The notes beneath the pieces are model-generated. The model ran no database searches. It saw only the letters and a program-made list of their open reading frames with translations, and had not been told where the DNA came from. Source: Phoronis australis (Eukaryota > Phoronida > Phoronidae). From it: a DNA stretch of 48,249 nucleotides. Each line of letters opens with the position of its first letter. Within the stretch, counting starts at the first letter, position 1. Both the position numbers and the translations under genes were made by a program. Below are positions 12,288 to 23,533 of the stretch, piece by piece. The DNA lies in NCBI GenBank assembly GCA_002633005.1, contig NMRA01000156.1, positions 308,894-357,142 of the forward strand. Direction: 5' to 3'.

Positions 12288-12342
12288 TCAGCGAAAGGCG
12301 GGAAATTCCTCACTCATCGACAAAGACCTGGCGGATCAGGTC

Positions 12343-12400
12343 GAAACGTCTGCTAACAACCAACCACGTCTCTAAGTAAGTGATTTTTTACATCTACAAT
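12343..12400. repeat. Right inverted repeat of the Penelope-like element
   Basis: Inverse complement of 11946-12000. It abuts the 12-bp target duplication directly, unlike the left arm. Confidence 0.9.
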
Positions 12401-12410
12401 TAGATATCAA

Positions 12411-12886
12411 ATTTGTACTTTATTTACGAATTGATAAATTACGAATCTGTTTTAGTTTTGACAGTTACGGTGTTATTAAGCATAATTAAACTTTCAGGTT
12501 AAGAGATGGTTACTCGTGCTCCTCATGTAAATGGACAAACACTAATTCCCAATGTTGTAAAAACAGCAAGCTCAATTTTGGTTCTGCTGATTCGACATCT
12601 TGCCTGTCTTGTCCAGTTCACTAGACAATTCTGAACTTATCAGTTTTGGTGATCTACAGTATCCGTTTCACAAATTCCCACAAATAAGATCATGTCTTCA
12701 TAGGCTAAATTCGAATAGAAGGACATCTAGTTATAAATTTTCCAAGGAAACATTTCTCCGGCTAAAACTAAATGTTAGATATTTTAAATCTTACAAAACG
12801 TTCTGTTTTGTTTTGCTATCTAATTCATTGTTTTCATGGAATGTTATTAGACGATCAACAATCAATTAAGCAATTTTTATGCCCCC
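12411..12886. other. No gene recognised; a short Cys-rich frame
   Basis: After an acceptor-like TTTCAG near 12498, one plus frame is open to a TAG near 12625 and shows paired cysteines (CSSC, CC, CLSC). It resembles a small cysteine-rich extracellular module but is too short and isolated to call. Confidence 0.3.
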
Positions 12887-14660
12887 ACTATGTGGACGCA
12901 TCATGCCGTCATCTGCGTCCGTACGTCCGTCCGTCCGTCCGTCCGGCGTCCGGCGTCCGCTGCTCTAATGATCTCTAAAACGCCTTGACGTATCTTCATG
13001 GAATTTTGCACTTGAGTTTCTTCCGTGAATGGGACAGCATGAACTAACTTACGGACGAATCCGGCTACCGGTGTGCCCCCTAGTGGCAGTTTTAGTTTTT
13101 TACGTTTACCTCTGTATCTTCAAAAGCCCTGAACGAATTTTCATAAAATTTAGTGTATTAGCACCTATTAGTGAGATGACGCTGTCCTCCCGTTTTGGGA
13201 TGGATTCAAAGTAGTTTGCGCCACCTAGTGGCCATTTTTACTGTTTTCGAGTCTATTTTTTGCGTCCACCCCTCTATCAACCAAACCACTCAAAGGATGA
13301 TTGTGAAAATTGGCACGTACATGTATGTTCTGACTATGAAGTGGACGGCTTACGATGATATTCCGACGATTTCGACTATTGTTGCGCCTCCTAGTGGCAG
13401 TTTTTTACGCCTATAGCTGTATCTTCTAAACCGTTCGAAGGATCTTTACTAAATTTAGTAAGTGTATAATTAATATGATGTTGACATTGGACGACAACGA
13501 CTTTCGGACGGATCTGACTACTGGTGTGCCACCTAGTGGCAATTTCATTTTTTTACGTTTACCTCTGTATGTCCAAAGGTCCTCAAATAATTTTCATAAA
13601 TCTGTTCATTAGGCGACGTTATCTCTCCGTTTTCAGATAGATTCGACCTAGTTTGCACCACCTAGTGGCAATTTTTACTGTTTTTTGGCGTCCACTCGTC
13701 TATCAACCAAACCGCTTTCAGGATAATTGAGAAAATTGGCATGTATGTTTTTACTATGAAGTGGATGGCTGACGATGATTTTCTGACGAGTTCGACTACT
13801 GTGGCGCTTCCTACTGTCAGTTTTGTTTTTGCATTTATCGCTGTATCTCCTAAACCGTTTGCAGGATCTTTACTTAACGAGTTCGACTACTGTGGCGCCT
13901 CCTAGTGGCACTTTTTTCGCAATCATGGCTGTATCTATTAAACCTTTTGCAGGATCTTTACTTAATTTAGCAAGTGACGGTATTTATATGATGTTGACAG
14001 CGGACGACGACGAATTTCGGACAGATCTGACTTTTGGTGTGCCCCCTAGTGGAAATTTTAGTTTTTTGTGTTTACCAGTCTGTATCTTCAAAGGTCCTCA
14101 ACAGATTTTCATAAAATATTGGCATCTATTGGTGAGATGACGCTATCATCCTGTTTTTGGATGGAATCAGGTATTTTGCGCCACCTGGCGGCCATTTTTG
14201 CTGTTTTCAAATCTTGTTTTTGGCGTCCACCCCTCGATCAACCAAATCATTCTGGGGATGGTTTTGAAAACTGGCCTATATGTTTTCAGTAGTGGTAGTT
14301 TTGTTTTGTTTTTAGCCCATGACTGTATATCCAAAACCCACTGCATGATCTTTATTAAATTTAGTAAGTGAATTCATGTGAAGATAACAGACTTTGACTG
14401 TCAGGCGGATCGAACGGACGTTGTGCCCACAAGTGGCAATTTCATTTTATTCTGTTTTCCTTTATTTCTCTGAAGTTCCTTGACAGATTCTATGAGATAT
14501 GGCATGATCCCCGTTTTTGGATGGATTGTACGTTTTTGCGCCATCTAGTGGCCATTTTATGATACAAATAAATAACCCTAAAAGCACACCATTTGCGATG
14601 CATTCGTGGGCGCATTTCAACGCTCCGCGTTGTTCTTGTTATAGTACAGATTATGCAGAT
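12887..14660. repeat. Block of degenerate tandem units with 'CNCCTAGTGGC' cores
   Basis: A (CCGT)n/(CGGCGTC)n leader at 12917-12959 opens a block in which the same ordered modules recur: a CTCTGTAT-CTTCAAA block, TTTTCATAAA, a GATGACG block, CGTTTTNGGATGGATT, and TGCGCCACCTAGTGGC. CGTTTT-GGAT cores occur near 13189, 13630, 14150 and 14511, at spacings of about 440, 520 and 360 bp. AGTGGC cores recur even more often. Open frames in it (for example 13823-14140) are shadows of the repeat. Related single copies lie at 24715-24845 and 34440-34660. Confidence 0.8.
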
Positions 14661-16374
14661 TGGCAGAAACAAAAGATAGCGACAGACCTTCTAACCGCGG
14701 AAGAACTATAATGGCTTTGTACAGAATTCGAGTACTGCACAAACTCTTGGCGATATAATCAGGATCGTTGGATTTTTCAGTGTTCCCATAAAATCCATTA
14801 TTTCGCCTATACTGCCACGTCCTATATACGGGACTTTGAAAGCAGGAATCTTCTGAGTGGTGGCCTATTGATACAGTGCTAGAACCTATGAAGCACTTCT
14901 TTTGTTATCACCAGGTGGCGAGACCGTCTCTGCAACGAATCGGCTGACGCTTCTGCCAAACATGCCATGGAAATTTCATGCGTTCGCTCAAAAATAGTTC
15001 GGCAAAGAGAAAATCAACGAGAAAGGGAAGCAGAAGAAATGAAGCCCATTTATCAAGAACTGAGCTGGTCGCTTGGCATTGATTTTGGTGCCGAATATTA
15101 TAATGTCATCCTTTTTTTCGTCTGAAAATACGCCTTGTGGATTGCGGTAATGCAACGTAATACAAGTTAGTGTTGGCACACGACTAGTAAATTACCTTGT
15201 CTAGGACTGTGTAGCTAGGAACACAGTGCTAATTGCTGACGACATGTCTAGAGAGCACGGCGTGTGGTTCGTCTTTGGTCAAAACAAGAAAATAAAGATT
15301 CTTGTTATGCTTATCGACTCAACCAATTGTTATTGTTAGGTACCAGCTTCGTCAAAATATAACTTACAGTTTATATAATACACTTATTTGCCCAGAAATT
15401 ATGTTATCAATTATTATTGGAATGGCTGGGTTGGGTGGCCCCAGCTACATGTCCTTACATCATAAATTACAATGCAGCATACAGAACAAATAATTACGTA
15501 TTTTGAAAACTACTCATAGTGATTGGGCGAACAATTAACATGAGGAAAGGGGAAGGATTTTCATACACTCGATTTAATTAACTTAAGTAAATTACATTTA
15601 CTTTTACATATGCTTATCTAAATGAAAAAAATTATATTTTGTTACAATAAGACGGAGAAGCGGTTAAAATACCATCACTCGTATGTAAAGAATAGTGTCG
15701 TTATATTAATTTTAAAAAGATGCCTACAAAACCCTCCACTGCTCTTAAGTTTTATCTGAGGCATTAAGTACAATAACATTCACTGTGTGAAACAGTGTAA
15801 ATTTAAAATTATTAAAAAATTGCTGAGACCCATTTCTTGATGAAGTATAAATATAGCATTGGGCATGAGTATACACGGCATAGAAGATTTAATTTTATTT
15901 GCCAAAGAAGCAAACTAAAGAGTGATGGTTCAGTATGCAAGTTAAATACTTCTTTTGTAAAATGAGGTAGTGAATCCTAGAAAATATTAACACAGAAGTA
16001 AATGCAATACACATGATGATAAGTGCGGAGCTCGCCAAAGTAGAAAGATTGGTCGGTTTGTGAAACAGAAAAAAATTAACATCTTGGTTTTGTCAATTCT
16101 TTTGTGGATGAAAAGGTATTTAAACATATATTGTCAAATGAGGGTTAATGGACAGAGGGAAAGGAAGGTTATATATTTATTCAAACTCGTCGTCTGTGTA
16201 ATAATTGAGTAAAGAAACGAAATTACCTGGTTTTATAGAAAACATGTGCATAAACACGAATTGGATCTATTGATAAACAAAAATCTATTGTTATTACAAC
16301 TAACAAGCCGTCTATCAGCCCCCTCAGAATCTTTCTTCAAGGTCGTTATAACCGAAGAAAGGGATATGATAGCA
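14661..16374. other. Intergenic stretch, no gene recognised
   Basis: Short open frames (14988-15179 minus, 15302-15493 plus) have no recognisable motif. The DNA from about 15540 to 16370 is strongly AT-rich. Confidence 0.4.
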
Positions 16375-16605
16375 TGCGTGCAACTAGTCTAAAAAGTAGG
16401 GGGGCTCGAATTTTTGAGAATGTGGACCTTTTATTAAAACAAAACGGGGTACGTTCAGGGCTATGAATTGTGCATGCGCCGAATTCCTGCATTTTTAGTG
16501 GAATTATGTCTCCTTTTTCCGGACTTTTTGTTTCTCTGAAGCAGACCTTTTTGCCCACTTCGCCAAATGGGGGGNCAACCCTCGAGCCCCCCCCGGGTGC
16601 GCGCA
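16375..16605. mobile_element. MITE family A, copy 1 (231 bp)
   Basis: It starts TGCGTGCAAC...GGGGGGCTCGAATTTTT and ends CTCGAGCCCC...GGGTGCGCGCA, so its ends are inverted repeats of each other. The interior (CCTTTTATTAAAACAAAACG, GGGTACGTTCAGGGCTATGA, TTGTTTCTCTGAAGCAGACC, TTTTTGCCCACTTCGCC) recurs at 29437, 36967 and 39100. An N at 16575 interrupts a G-run. There is no coding capacity. Confidence 0.8.
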
Positions 16606-18110
16606 TAGATAGAAGTATCCTTCAATTCATAATTTTTCTTAATATTTCCCATTTAAGAATTTTGTTCTGACTATCTAAAAAGTCTCCACAAAACATTAGG
16701 CCTGTATTGTTGCATTGTACTACAGATCTTAGTAAGTAAAAAAATGATTCACCTTTAACAGTTAAATCACAATTACTCCATATCACGTGTTTAGCTTTGG
16801 GAACCTCACCAATTATTTCAGCATTAAGTAAGTCCAAGTTATCAGTAAATCTTTATAACTTTATAAAAATGGTTTATAATTTCGCATTTTAATGTTTCCA
16901 GTTGAAATTTAGATGAAAAAGTGAGGTCACCGCCATCACGAATAAAAAGATGCCTCGGATACACCCTCCAATTTGGTTCGTCGTGACCGGGTTTTTGATT
17001 AATTACGAATTTCGTACTACATCAGTTTCTATAGACACCCTGTAGAGTAGCTTCAAAAGAAAAAGTCAACAGGTGGCGTTAGGGGAGTGTGCCTGCTATT
17101 GGAGTGTCCGTGCGACACGAGATAACATGGATCAGCCTATCGCCAGGGAAATACGAATGGATGTATTCTAGAGAATATTCGAGAAAAGTAAGGTTGCAAC
17201 ACATTGTTAATAAATGGCTGTACTTAGCGCTGGGGCGAAATTGTCTCATATAGTTTGAAAATCTTATTAATTGTTTAATGTGTTCAGAAATAGTGTCAAA
17301 ATATTAGATTAGAATCAAATAAAAATTTTACGCTTCCCTGAACTATTTTTGAAAAAAATGTTCAAACATGAGAAACAATGTACAATCAGAATGGGTAACA
17401 ATTTTGACTCACCCTGTGTAACGTGAGAGACAGAAAAATAATTGAGGACAAATTTTGCGCTTCAAGACGGAGTTTTACGTTTTAATTAAAGAAATGGAAA
17501 CAATAAGTGATACTATTAGTCTAGACGCATTTCTGAAAAATGTGCATGTTAGAGGCATTTTTTAGTAAAAGTGGAGAACCTAACTTTTTAGCATAATTAT
17601 GGTGTGCTGATTTCGATTATGCCTGTTCCCAAGCTGGATTTTGAGTTTTTGACCATCTAATTTGCATAAACAAAATGGCCGCCAAATCAACAAGATCAGA
17701 AACATTCGTGGGACCAGGAGTACAATATGTGACGAACAATTAGGAAATTTGTGCTATAAAAACATAGTATAAGTGTGTTTAGATCACTTAATTTTGAGAA
17801 CATATTAATGAACGTCATTAAATTCCCCAAGTATGCTAATTAGCTTCCGCTATTACCGAAAAATTCAAATATTGGTGTAACTTTATCAATTTGCAGGCAA
17901 ACATGACAAATAAATTGTCTATACCTATGTTTTGAAGGTCTAGAAAAATCATTATGACACATGTGAAGCTTTTTATTTCATCTTCACTAAGTTACAATTT
18001 ATGCTCATTGATAAAGCCTGAAAATTAAACTAGAAATCATAATTATCAATGCTTTTTTGCGAACATCTCACTATTTACATAAGACATAAAAGTATTGTAA
18101 ACATAACAAC
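16606..18110. other. AT-rich intergenic stretch, no gene recognised
   Basis: No open frame above 75 codons with protein-like character and no repeat shared with the rest of the window that I could see. Confidence 0.45.
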
Positions 18111-19500
18111 ATGACTTTTAGATACTGTTGTAAAGAGATGCATGGCCATAACGTCCCATTTTGGACAGGAACATACCGTCCTCAAAGTCGACCAAGCACT
18201 CTGCTGCAGATTAATGGAGCTTACGTGGTCGGTCCCAGAATACCAAAATATGTTAATAGAGTACCTCGTTTAGTGGTTCTTCATCAAGGCCACAGAAGAT
18301 CACAAGAATGATTCCGGAATAGCTGAGGTGTGTATAGAGAGTGCAGTACTTGGTCACGACCTATGGAACTGGTCCTCAGTGGAAAGTCGTACAGCAAAGC
18401 TACAGTATGAGGGCACACAAACTGTCTTTGCAAGCTCTGTGGAATCTCATGGTGCCAATCCTTCTCTCATTCATTGCTGAAGCGACTGTCATGCTTGTAT
18501 TTCCAGTATGTCTGCAGATGATGATCCACAGAAAATTCCGGAATTGATAACATTTCTCAGTCAGGATAAGTTCAGGAAAGTCCTGGGCATTTTGTCAACA
18601 TTAGGTCTGATGATGTGAATTTCAGCTTCTGGTAGAGTTACAAGGACATGGTTCCAATACGGTTAAAGTACACATGCTCTCAACGGGATGGCATTTTGGA
18701 ACTGCATCTCTATTCATTTACTCTCATGCTGCCCCACCGAATTATGACCGAGTGGGGTGCGGTCTTTTTAGTCGAGATGCATCAGCTTCCACAGTCTGCT
18801 TGGTCAGAGGTTCAAGCAGGAAATTTTATAGTCAAGCGATCTCCTCATATGCTCTGTCAGGTAGGTTCTGACCAATGGGTAAATGGGACAGGCAAAACGG
18901 AGGTGGCATCATCGGTAATACCAAAACCACGCCAGCTCTATGGAGGTGGACACTCTCATTGCATCTGAGATATCATATAGCTGAACAAACTTACCGCTGT
19001 GGGAGTACATAGTTTCACAACGAAGCCACGAAAGCCAGGAAACTGTGCGAAAATAATGTCGAGAGTTCCCTTTTTTACACTTTCCATGAATTGAAGGTCT
19101 TCTCGTCCGTAAGGCCTTAGCTGCTACAAACCCTTTCAACAAAAGACCTAGAGCAACAGCACCAATCCAAGAGTCACTTTTGCATACCAAGGAACTTGGA
19201 CACAAAAAAATTAAGAAATTTGTTCAAGACAGATTATCATTGAGCAATGCGATAATTCAGACATGTCAATTCATGCACCTATACGCAAAAATAATGCCCC
19301 AACATTTGCCAACTTATATGATGTGGTGAAACAAACCAAAGATAAAGATAAAGATAAGAAAATAGTTCTTAAGGCAGACAGAGATGTACTTGGCTGTCTA
19401 GCTACGGCTTATGAGGCGGGTCGGCCAGTTGATTTGGCGTCTGTGCTCAAAGGCGAGCTTCTTCCAGTCCATGTTGTCTTGCAGAAACGAGTGGCACATT
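18111..19500 (+). pseudogene. Degenerate copy of a large multi-copy protein family, probably mobile-element borne
   Basis: Three pieces in order resemble an uncharacterised large protein that occurs in many copies in invertebrate and fish genomes: a piece with HGHNVPFWTG (18129-18170 region), a piece with LELHLYSF, WGAVFLVEMHQLP, GNFIVKR and VGSDQW (18648-18968), and a piece with IVLKADRDVLGCLATAYEAGRPVDL and PVHVVL (19263-19470). They lie in different frames with stops between them, so this copy is dead. The family resemblance is from memory of its motif order, not from a search. Such proteins are suspected to derive from a transposon, but the class is not settled. Confidence 0.5.
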
Positions 19501-19506
19501 GCGCAC

Positions 19507-20316
19507 TGGATATAAATCTTCACTTGTCGAAGTATTAATAGCTACCACATCGACTGTCCTGAAACAATTCAGCTTCATGACACGTCCGCTTGCCTCATTA
19601 NCCCTTTCTCGGTTAAATCGGATAACGGAACTCAGTTTGTAAGCCAATTGTTCGAGGCTTATCTTAGTGAACGGGGAATTGAACATCGACTCTCCCCTCC
19701 ATTATGGCCTCAAGCCAATGGAGAGGTAGAACGACAAAATCGTACTTTGCTGAAATCTATCAAGATTGCGGTGCTCGAAGGCAAAGATTGGAGAAAGGAA
19801 CTACAGGGTTTCTTGTTAGCGTATCGATCAACACCGCATTCGACCACGGGTGCTTCCCCGGCATTTCTTATGTTTGGGCGGGAAATTCGGACAAGATTGC
19901 CTGAACTACGACCGGATGCCCATGTGACTCTCGAGAATGTTCGTGATCGAGACTGGTGTAAGAAACTTGAAGGGAAATCGTACAGCGATGAAAAGGGACG
20001 CGCAACGAAAAACGATTTAACTCTTGGGACAAGTGTGTTACTCAAGAACACTAAATCGTCTGGGAAATTAGATCCCAAATTTGAAGCAGAACCTTACGTT
20101 CTTAAGGAGAAGGAAGGACATACAGTGACAGTAGAAGGTCCACAGGGAACCTTCACCAGAGACAGTTCATTTGTAAAACCATTCGTTGAACGCGAGACTG
20201 CACCAGAGTCGTCTCCATCTGCTGAGCCATTAGGCGAACCGCAACGGAGTATGGAACGACCAAAACGGACTATTAAAGTCCCATCACGATTTGATGACTT
20301 TGTTTTAAACAAGTAG
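19507..20316 (+). pseudogene. Ty3/Gypsy integrase, C-terminal part
   Basis: The frame shows the integrase core SVKSDNGTQF (second catalytic Asp) just after the N at 19601 and PQANGEVERQNR (catalytic Glu block) in 19648-20316. Then follow LLAYRSTPHSTTGASP and FLMFGREIRTRLPEL, and a C-terminal module (LGTSVLLKNTKSSGKLDPKF, GHTVTV). The protein ends RPKRTIKVPSRFDDFVLNK and TAG. This order and ending are typical of Ty3/Gypsy elements of the K02A2.6 type. The stretch 19507-19600 carries a recognisable but frame-disturbed part of the core. Protease, reverse transcriptase, RNase H and the first catalytic Asp are missing, so the copy cannot transpose by itself. Confidence 0.85.
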
Positions 20317-20328
20317 TTGCTCTCATGT

Positions 20329-20344
20329 TTAAGGGGGGAGGGAA
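20329..20344 (+). promoter_or_regulatory. Polypurine tract before the 3' LTR
   Basis: AAGGGGGGAGGGAA lies 14 bp after the integrase stop codon and directly before the LTR start, the expected place for the plus-strand primer of reverse transcription. Confidence 0.8.
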
Positions 20345-20501
20345 TGTAGTATAGTGACTTAGTCGTAGGCATGTTTTGTGCGGAACAGTTACTTCCGGTT
20401 TAGCCACCATGTTGGCAATTGTCTTTGTTTTTTTCTGTGTAGAATAAATCGTTAATTAGAGTAACCATCTGCGTTGTTGACGACGAACGAAAGATCTAAC
20501 A
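20345..20501 (+). repeat. 3' LTR of the Ty3/Gypsy remnant (157 bp)
   Basis: It begins TGTAGTATAG after the polypurine tract and ends GATCTAACA, so it has TG...CA ends. It carries an AATAAA polyadenylation signal near 20443. No matching 5' LTR is in the window, so the left half of the element was lost. The end at 20501 is inferred from the CA and cannot be confirmed without a second copy. Confidence 0.65.
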
Positions 20502-20777
20502 TTTCCCTTATATGGAAAATGTGACATTTGACCTCAAGTGACTTCAAGCAACTGACTGTGAGCCCATGTGTGCAGTTATCAAAAGTGGGAGGGAGATTAA
20601 AAACTATGTGGTAACCACCGCGCGTATTTTAACAATTGTGAATTTTGTGATTTTTATTGAAATTTCCTCGCAAGAAAAAGTAAATAATTTTGTACTAGAC
20701 GTTGCCTGAAGGTACTTTCATCAGGAATTGTTTAAAAGATATTTTTGACGAGCTTTCGCGTTCCATGCCTCTTTAAG

Positions 20778-20880
20778 GTTCCGTGGTAAGAATTTTGTAG
20801 TGCATGGTAAGTGTTTGTGAAGAGTTGTAAGAGTTTTGCATCGTGGCAAGTGTTTTGCGGTCCGTGGTAAGGTTTTGTTT
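20778..20880. repeat. Five-unit, 20-bp degenerate minisatellite carrying GGTAAG
   Basis: GGTAAG-like cores sit at 20785, 20806, 20826 (TGTAAG), 20845 (GGCAAG) and 20866, spaced 21, 20, 19 and 21 bp, each followed by a TTTTG or TTTG block. The similar string GCGTGGTAAGTGT also occurs once near 30290. Confidence 0.75.
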
Positions 20881-22070
20881 TCCCCGCCTGAATCCGTAGC
20901 GAAAGGTGCTCGTGTGGCACTTTCGGTGGAAAACCCTCGCATATGGAACGGAAATTTTTACTTCCATAATTCAACATTCTAGCCTAACCGAACACTCACT
21001 TCAGTGGAAACTGTTTTGCCAGTCGATGCTCCGAGCTTTTGAAAGGACAAACTTTTATACCGTCTTTTGGAGACATGTTCCATTTAGGTTCTGTGTAATA
21101 AAAACGCAATAGAGTTGCATGAATCAGCCCTCACGTCGCAGATTTTCGTTGAGTTGGAATTTTTTATTGGATACGGCCAAATTTGCGGGAGCGGAAGCTA
21201 AGCTGTCGACATTACAGCTCCCATTTCAAATCATTTGAGTCGATTTGCCTTCATGTTCACGTCAACTATCAATGTTTTCCGAAACTCTTCTGTTAGTCTA
21301 AATTACCGTAGGTTTCAAATTTAATCCCGTTTTTGCGACAATGACACAATTTTACTTCGACAAGCGAAGTTCACAACCACACACGTGCGCGCATCCGGTG
21401 CACAAAGTTATTGACCCCTTCTCAATGCTCTCTAGTTCTTGTAAACGGAAAAAAAAACACCTTTGTCTCTCAACTGCCTTGGTTCGTTTAATTCCTATGC
21501 AGACATTAGGGGCATAATTTTATCAACAAAGTCTGGAATCTGGATGTGTGCACTAATCAAAAAGGAATCCCCACGGCGGTTTAAGTGCTATGTAAAACCT
21601 TAATTTCCGTCTACGTCTCATTATGTGGCATTAAAATGGTTTAAGACGATTTCCCCTGCATAACTCAACAACTATGTTGCGCAGTTTTTCTCCCTATACC
21701 GTAAATTACCGATAAAGAGATATCTCAATAACAACGCACCCAGGGTGGGTTTCTGTGAAAATCCAAAAAGAGGGAAATGAACAAATACTGAATTTGGTTC
21801 TGCATCTTCCACGTTTCACTTGCAACCATCGTCGCTCAGACACAAAAAGCTGAACTCATTCCCACAAATGCACATAACTATGCTTCTATGAAAAACGACC
21901 AATAGGTTTTTCAGATTGTAGGCCTAATTATCCCCCATGGCGCTTTCACGGAAATTGACGCCATGACCTACACGTCTTAGAGTATTCACTTTTCTCTTGT
22001 GTTCATGGTGTTGAATCTTCGTTGACCATAGTCTCTGAGGATGCTGAGTTTATGAATGCTACGGAGGGTG
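20881..22070. other. Intergenic stretch, no gene recognised
   Basis: Only short open frames without motifs. No shared repeat was noticed. Confidence 0.4.
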
Positions 22071-22074
22071 AACG

Positions 22075-22310
22075 GCATTGATGATAATGATGACAGCGAC
22101 GACGGTGATGGTGATGATGATGACGATGTTGACTGTGATGATGATGAAGACAAAGACGATGGTGACTATCATAATGATAAGGTGATGGTGATGGTAAGAA
22201 TGATCAACATCACCATGACTGACGCATGATAAGGATGGTCGTGCCAGTGTTTACAATGATGATGGTGATGACGATGAAGATGCCAGTGAAGTTGATGATA
22301 AATTTTGAGA
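22075..22310. repeat. Compound (GAT/GAC/GAA)n microsatellite
   Basis: About 230 bp dominated by GATGATGGTGATGAC-like triplets. The minus-strand His/Asp-rich frame over it (22169-22414) is a by-product of the repeat. Confidence 0.9.
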
Positions 22311-22767
22311 ACGGGGATGTCGACGACGATGACAATTTCTATACACTTCGTTTTATAAATCAAGAATTTCCCACACTTAAAGATGCATAGCCTCATTAAA
22401 CTGTGAATATGCAAATGAAGTATTCATTTACAAACAACCTCGGTTCCTCCAATCTCGCGAAAGTCTAATTTACGAGACTATTTTTATATAAATGAGTATG
22501 GTAGCAGTTCGTCGTTACCCCAGAGACTGTTAACGTCTTTGGTTACCCTAATGAAACAAGGCACAGTTTTTATTATTCGTCTATTTCACTATCAACAAAC
22601 AATTGCGTAATATTTGGAATTACTAGAGGTTTTTATATGTTCACACTTGTTTCTTGTGCATCAGTTATGTTTTCTTTAAATTGTTTCTTTTCGTGATTAA
22701 ACTTGTACATACAGTTCTTCAGTGAGTCACCAGACAGCGCTTGCTACAAATTTAAATATTTCAGGTT

Positions 22768-22985
22768 TTAATAAGACATAAACCGGACGATCGCCGCACA
22801 AATAAAATGGATGTTACCTGAGTAGTATGTTGGCACTTGTTGTCCTAAATTGTTGTAAATATGATCCTGATGATGTCTAATGAAAAGACGAAACGTTGAA
22901 TTGAACATGAACTTTTTATTTGTGCGGCGATCGTCCGGTTTTTGATCTTATTGTGACCAAAAACTGATTTAATTAATAAGACATA
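22768..22985 (+). mobile_element. Fold-back element with 13-bp target duplication
   Basis: TTAATAAGACATA flanks the unit on both sides (22768-22780 and 22973-22985). Inside, CCGGACGATCGCCGCACAAA (from 22783) is inverted at 22914-22940 over about 26 bp. The left arm abuts the duplication, while about 32 bp lie between the right arm and the right duplication. The middle carries AAAAGACGAAACGTTGAA, like sequence near the ends of Penelope-like elements (compare GGTCGAAACGTCTG near 12340). I infer a heavily truncated Penelope-like copy, but a MITE of another class is possible. Confidence 0.65.
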
Positions 22986-23482
22986 GCATCGTTAAACAAC
23001 ATGATTTACAGTACTAAAGTTTCTTAATGCGCTGCCGCTCGCGACATTTCACTGGGCGTCTCTGTAAGTGATTTCTTGAACTGATTGGCTCAACACTGCG
23101 ATAAAATTTGTAACCAGAACAGTATTTAGCATTTTCTTCTATCCCATTTCAACAAGAAGAAACGGAAATTCTGGTCACAAACCCCCGGAAAACAGTAACA
23201 TAGACTAAGCAGCTTGGTTGATAATCCCTGTCAACGGGAAATGCCTGAACACAAATGCGCCAAACAGCTTGCAAAATCAATCGATGTATCAGGCGACACG
23301 CACCTATAAAACAGACTCATGCTGTTCTTTAGATGTTATATTCAACTATCTCGACGAACAGGTTGGTGTCTAATAAATAAACGAATGTGCCACATTGGAT
23401 AATGCAGCTGGGTGCGATACGCTGTTTAAAAATGTTGAAGCCGACAATTCGCAAAGATTTCTGTTGAACTATGAGCTGAATT

Positions 23483-23495
23483 CTATGTTTTGCAG
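23483..23495 (+). promoter_or_regulatory. Splice acceptor before the first coding exon of the TMEM272-like gene
   Basis: CTATGTTTTGCAG ends at 23495, 38 bp before the first in-frame ATG. An in-frame TGA lies just upstream (23477-23479). This points to an upstream 5' untranslated exon that I cannot locate. Confidence 0.5.
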
Positions 23496-23533
23496 ATTTC
23501 GTGTTTCCCATCGTGTTGAAAGAATTGTGTTCG

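Larger units (their letters stand above)
11898..12410 (+). mobile_element. 5'-truncated Penelope-like element with target duplication
   Basis: The unit 11910-12398 is flanked by a perfect 12-bp direct repeat, ATTAGATATCAA (11898-11909 and 12399-12410), which I read as the target-site duplication. Inside are two inverted repeats of about 55 bp (11946-12000 and 12343-12400) bracketing a GIY-YIG reading frame. Between the left duplication and the left inverted repeat lies a 36-bp tail. Penelope-like elements typically carry a C-terminal GIY-YIG endonuclease, terminal repeats in direct or inverted order, and short tails. No reverse transcriptase remains, so the copy is strongly truncated. Confidence 0.8.

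Noticed and set aside
13823-14140. Open frames of up to 105 codons in the repeat block
   Set aside because: They are composed of the degenerate repeat units and appear in several overlapping frames.
12887-14660. CRISPR-like array
   Set aside because: Repeat units are long, degenerate and irregularly spaced, with no unique spacers, and the DNA is clearly eukaryotic.
22169-22414. Minus-strand His-rich open frame
   Set aside because: It is the translation of the GAT/GAC triplet microsatellite.
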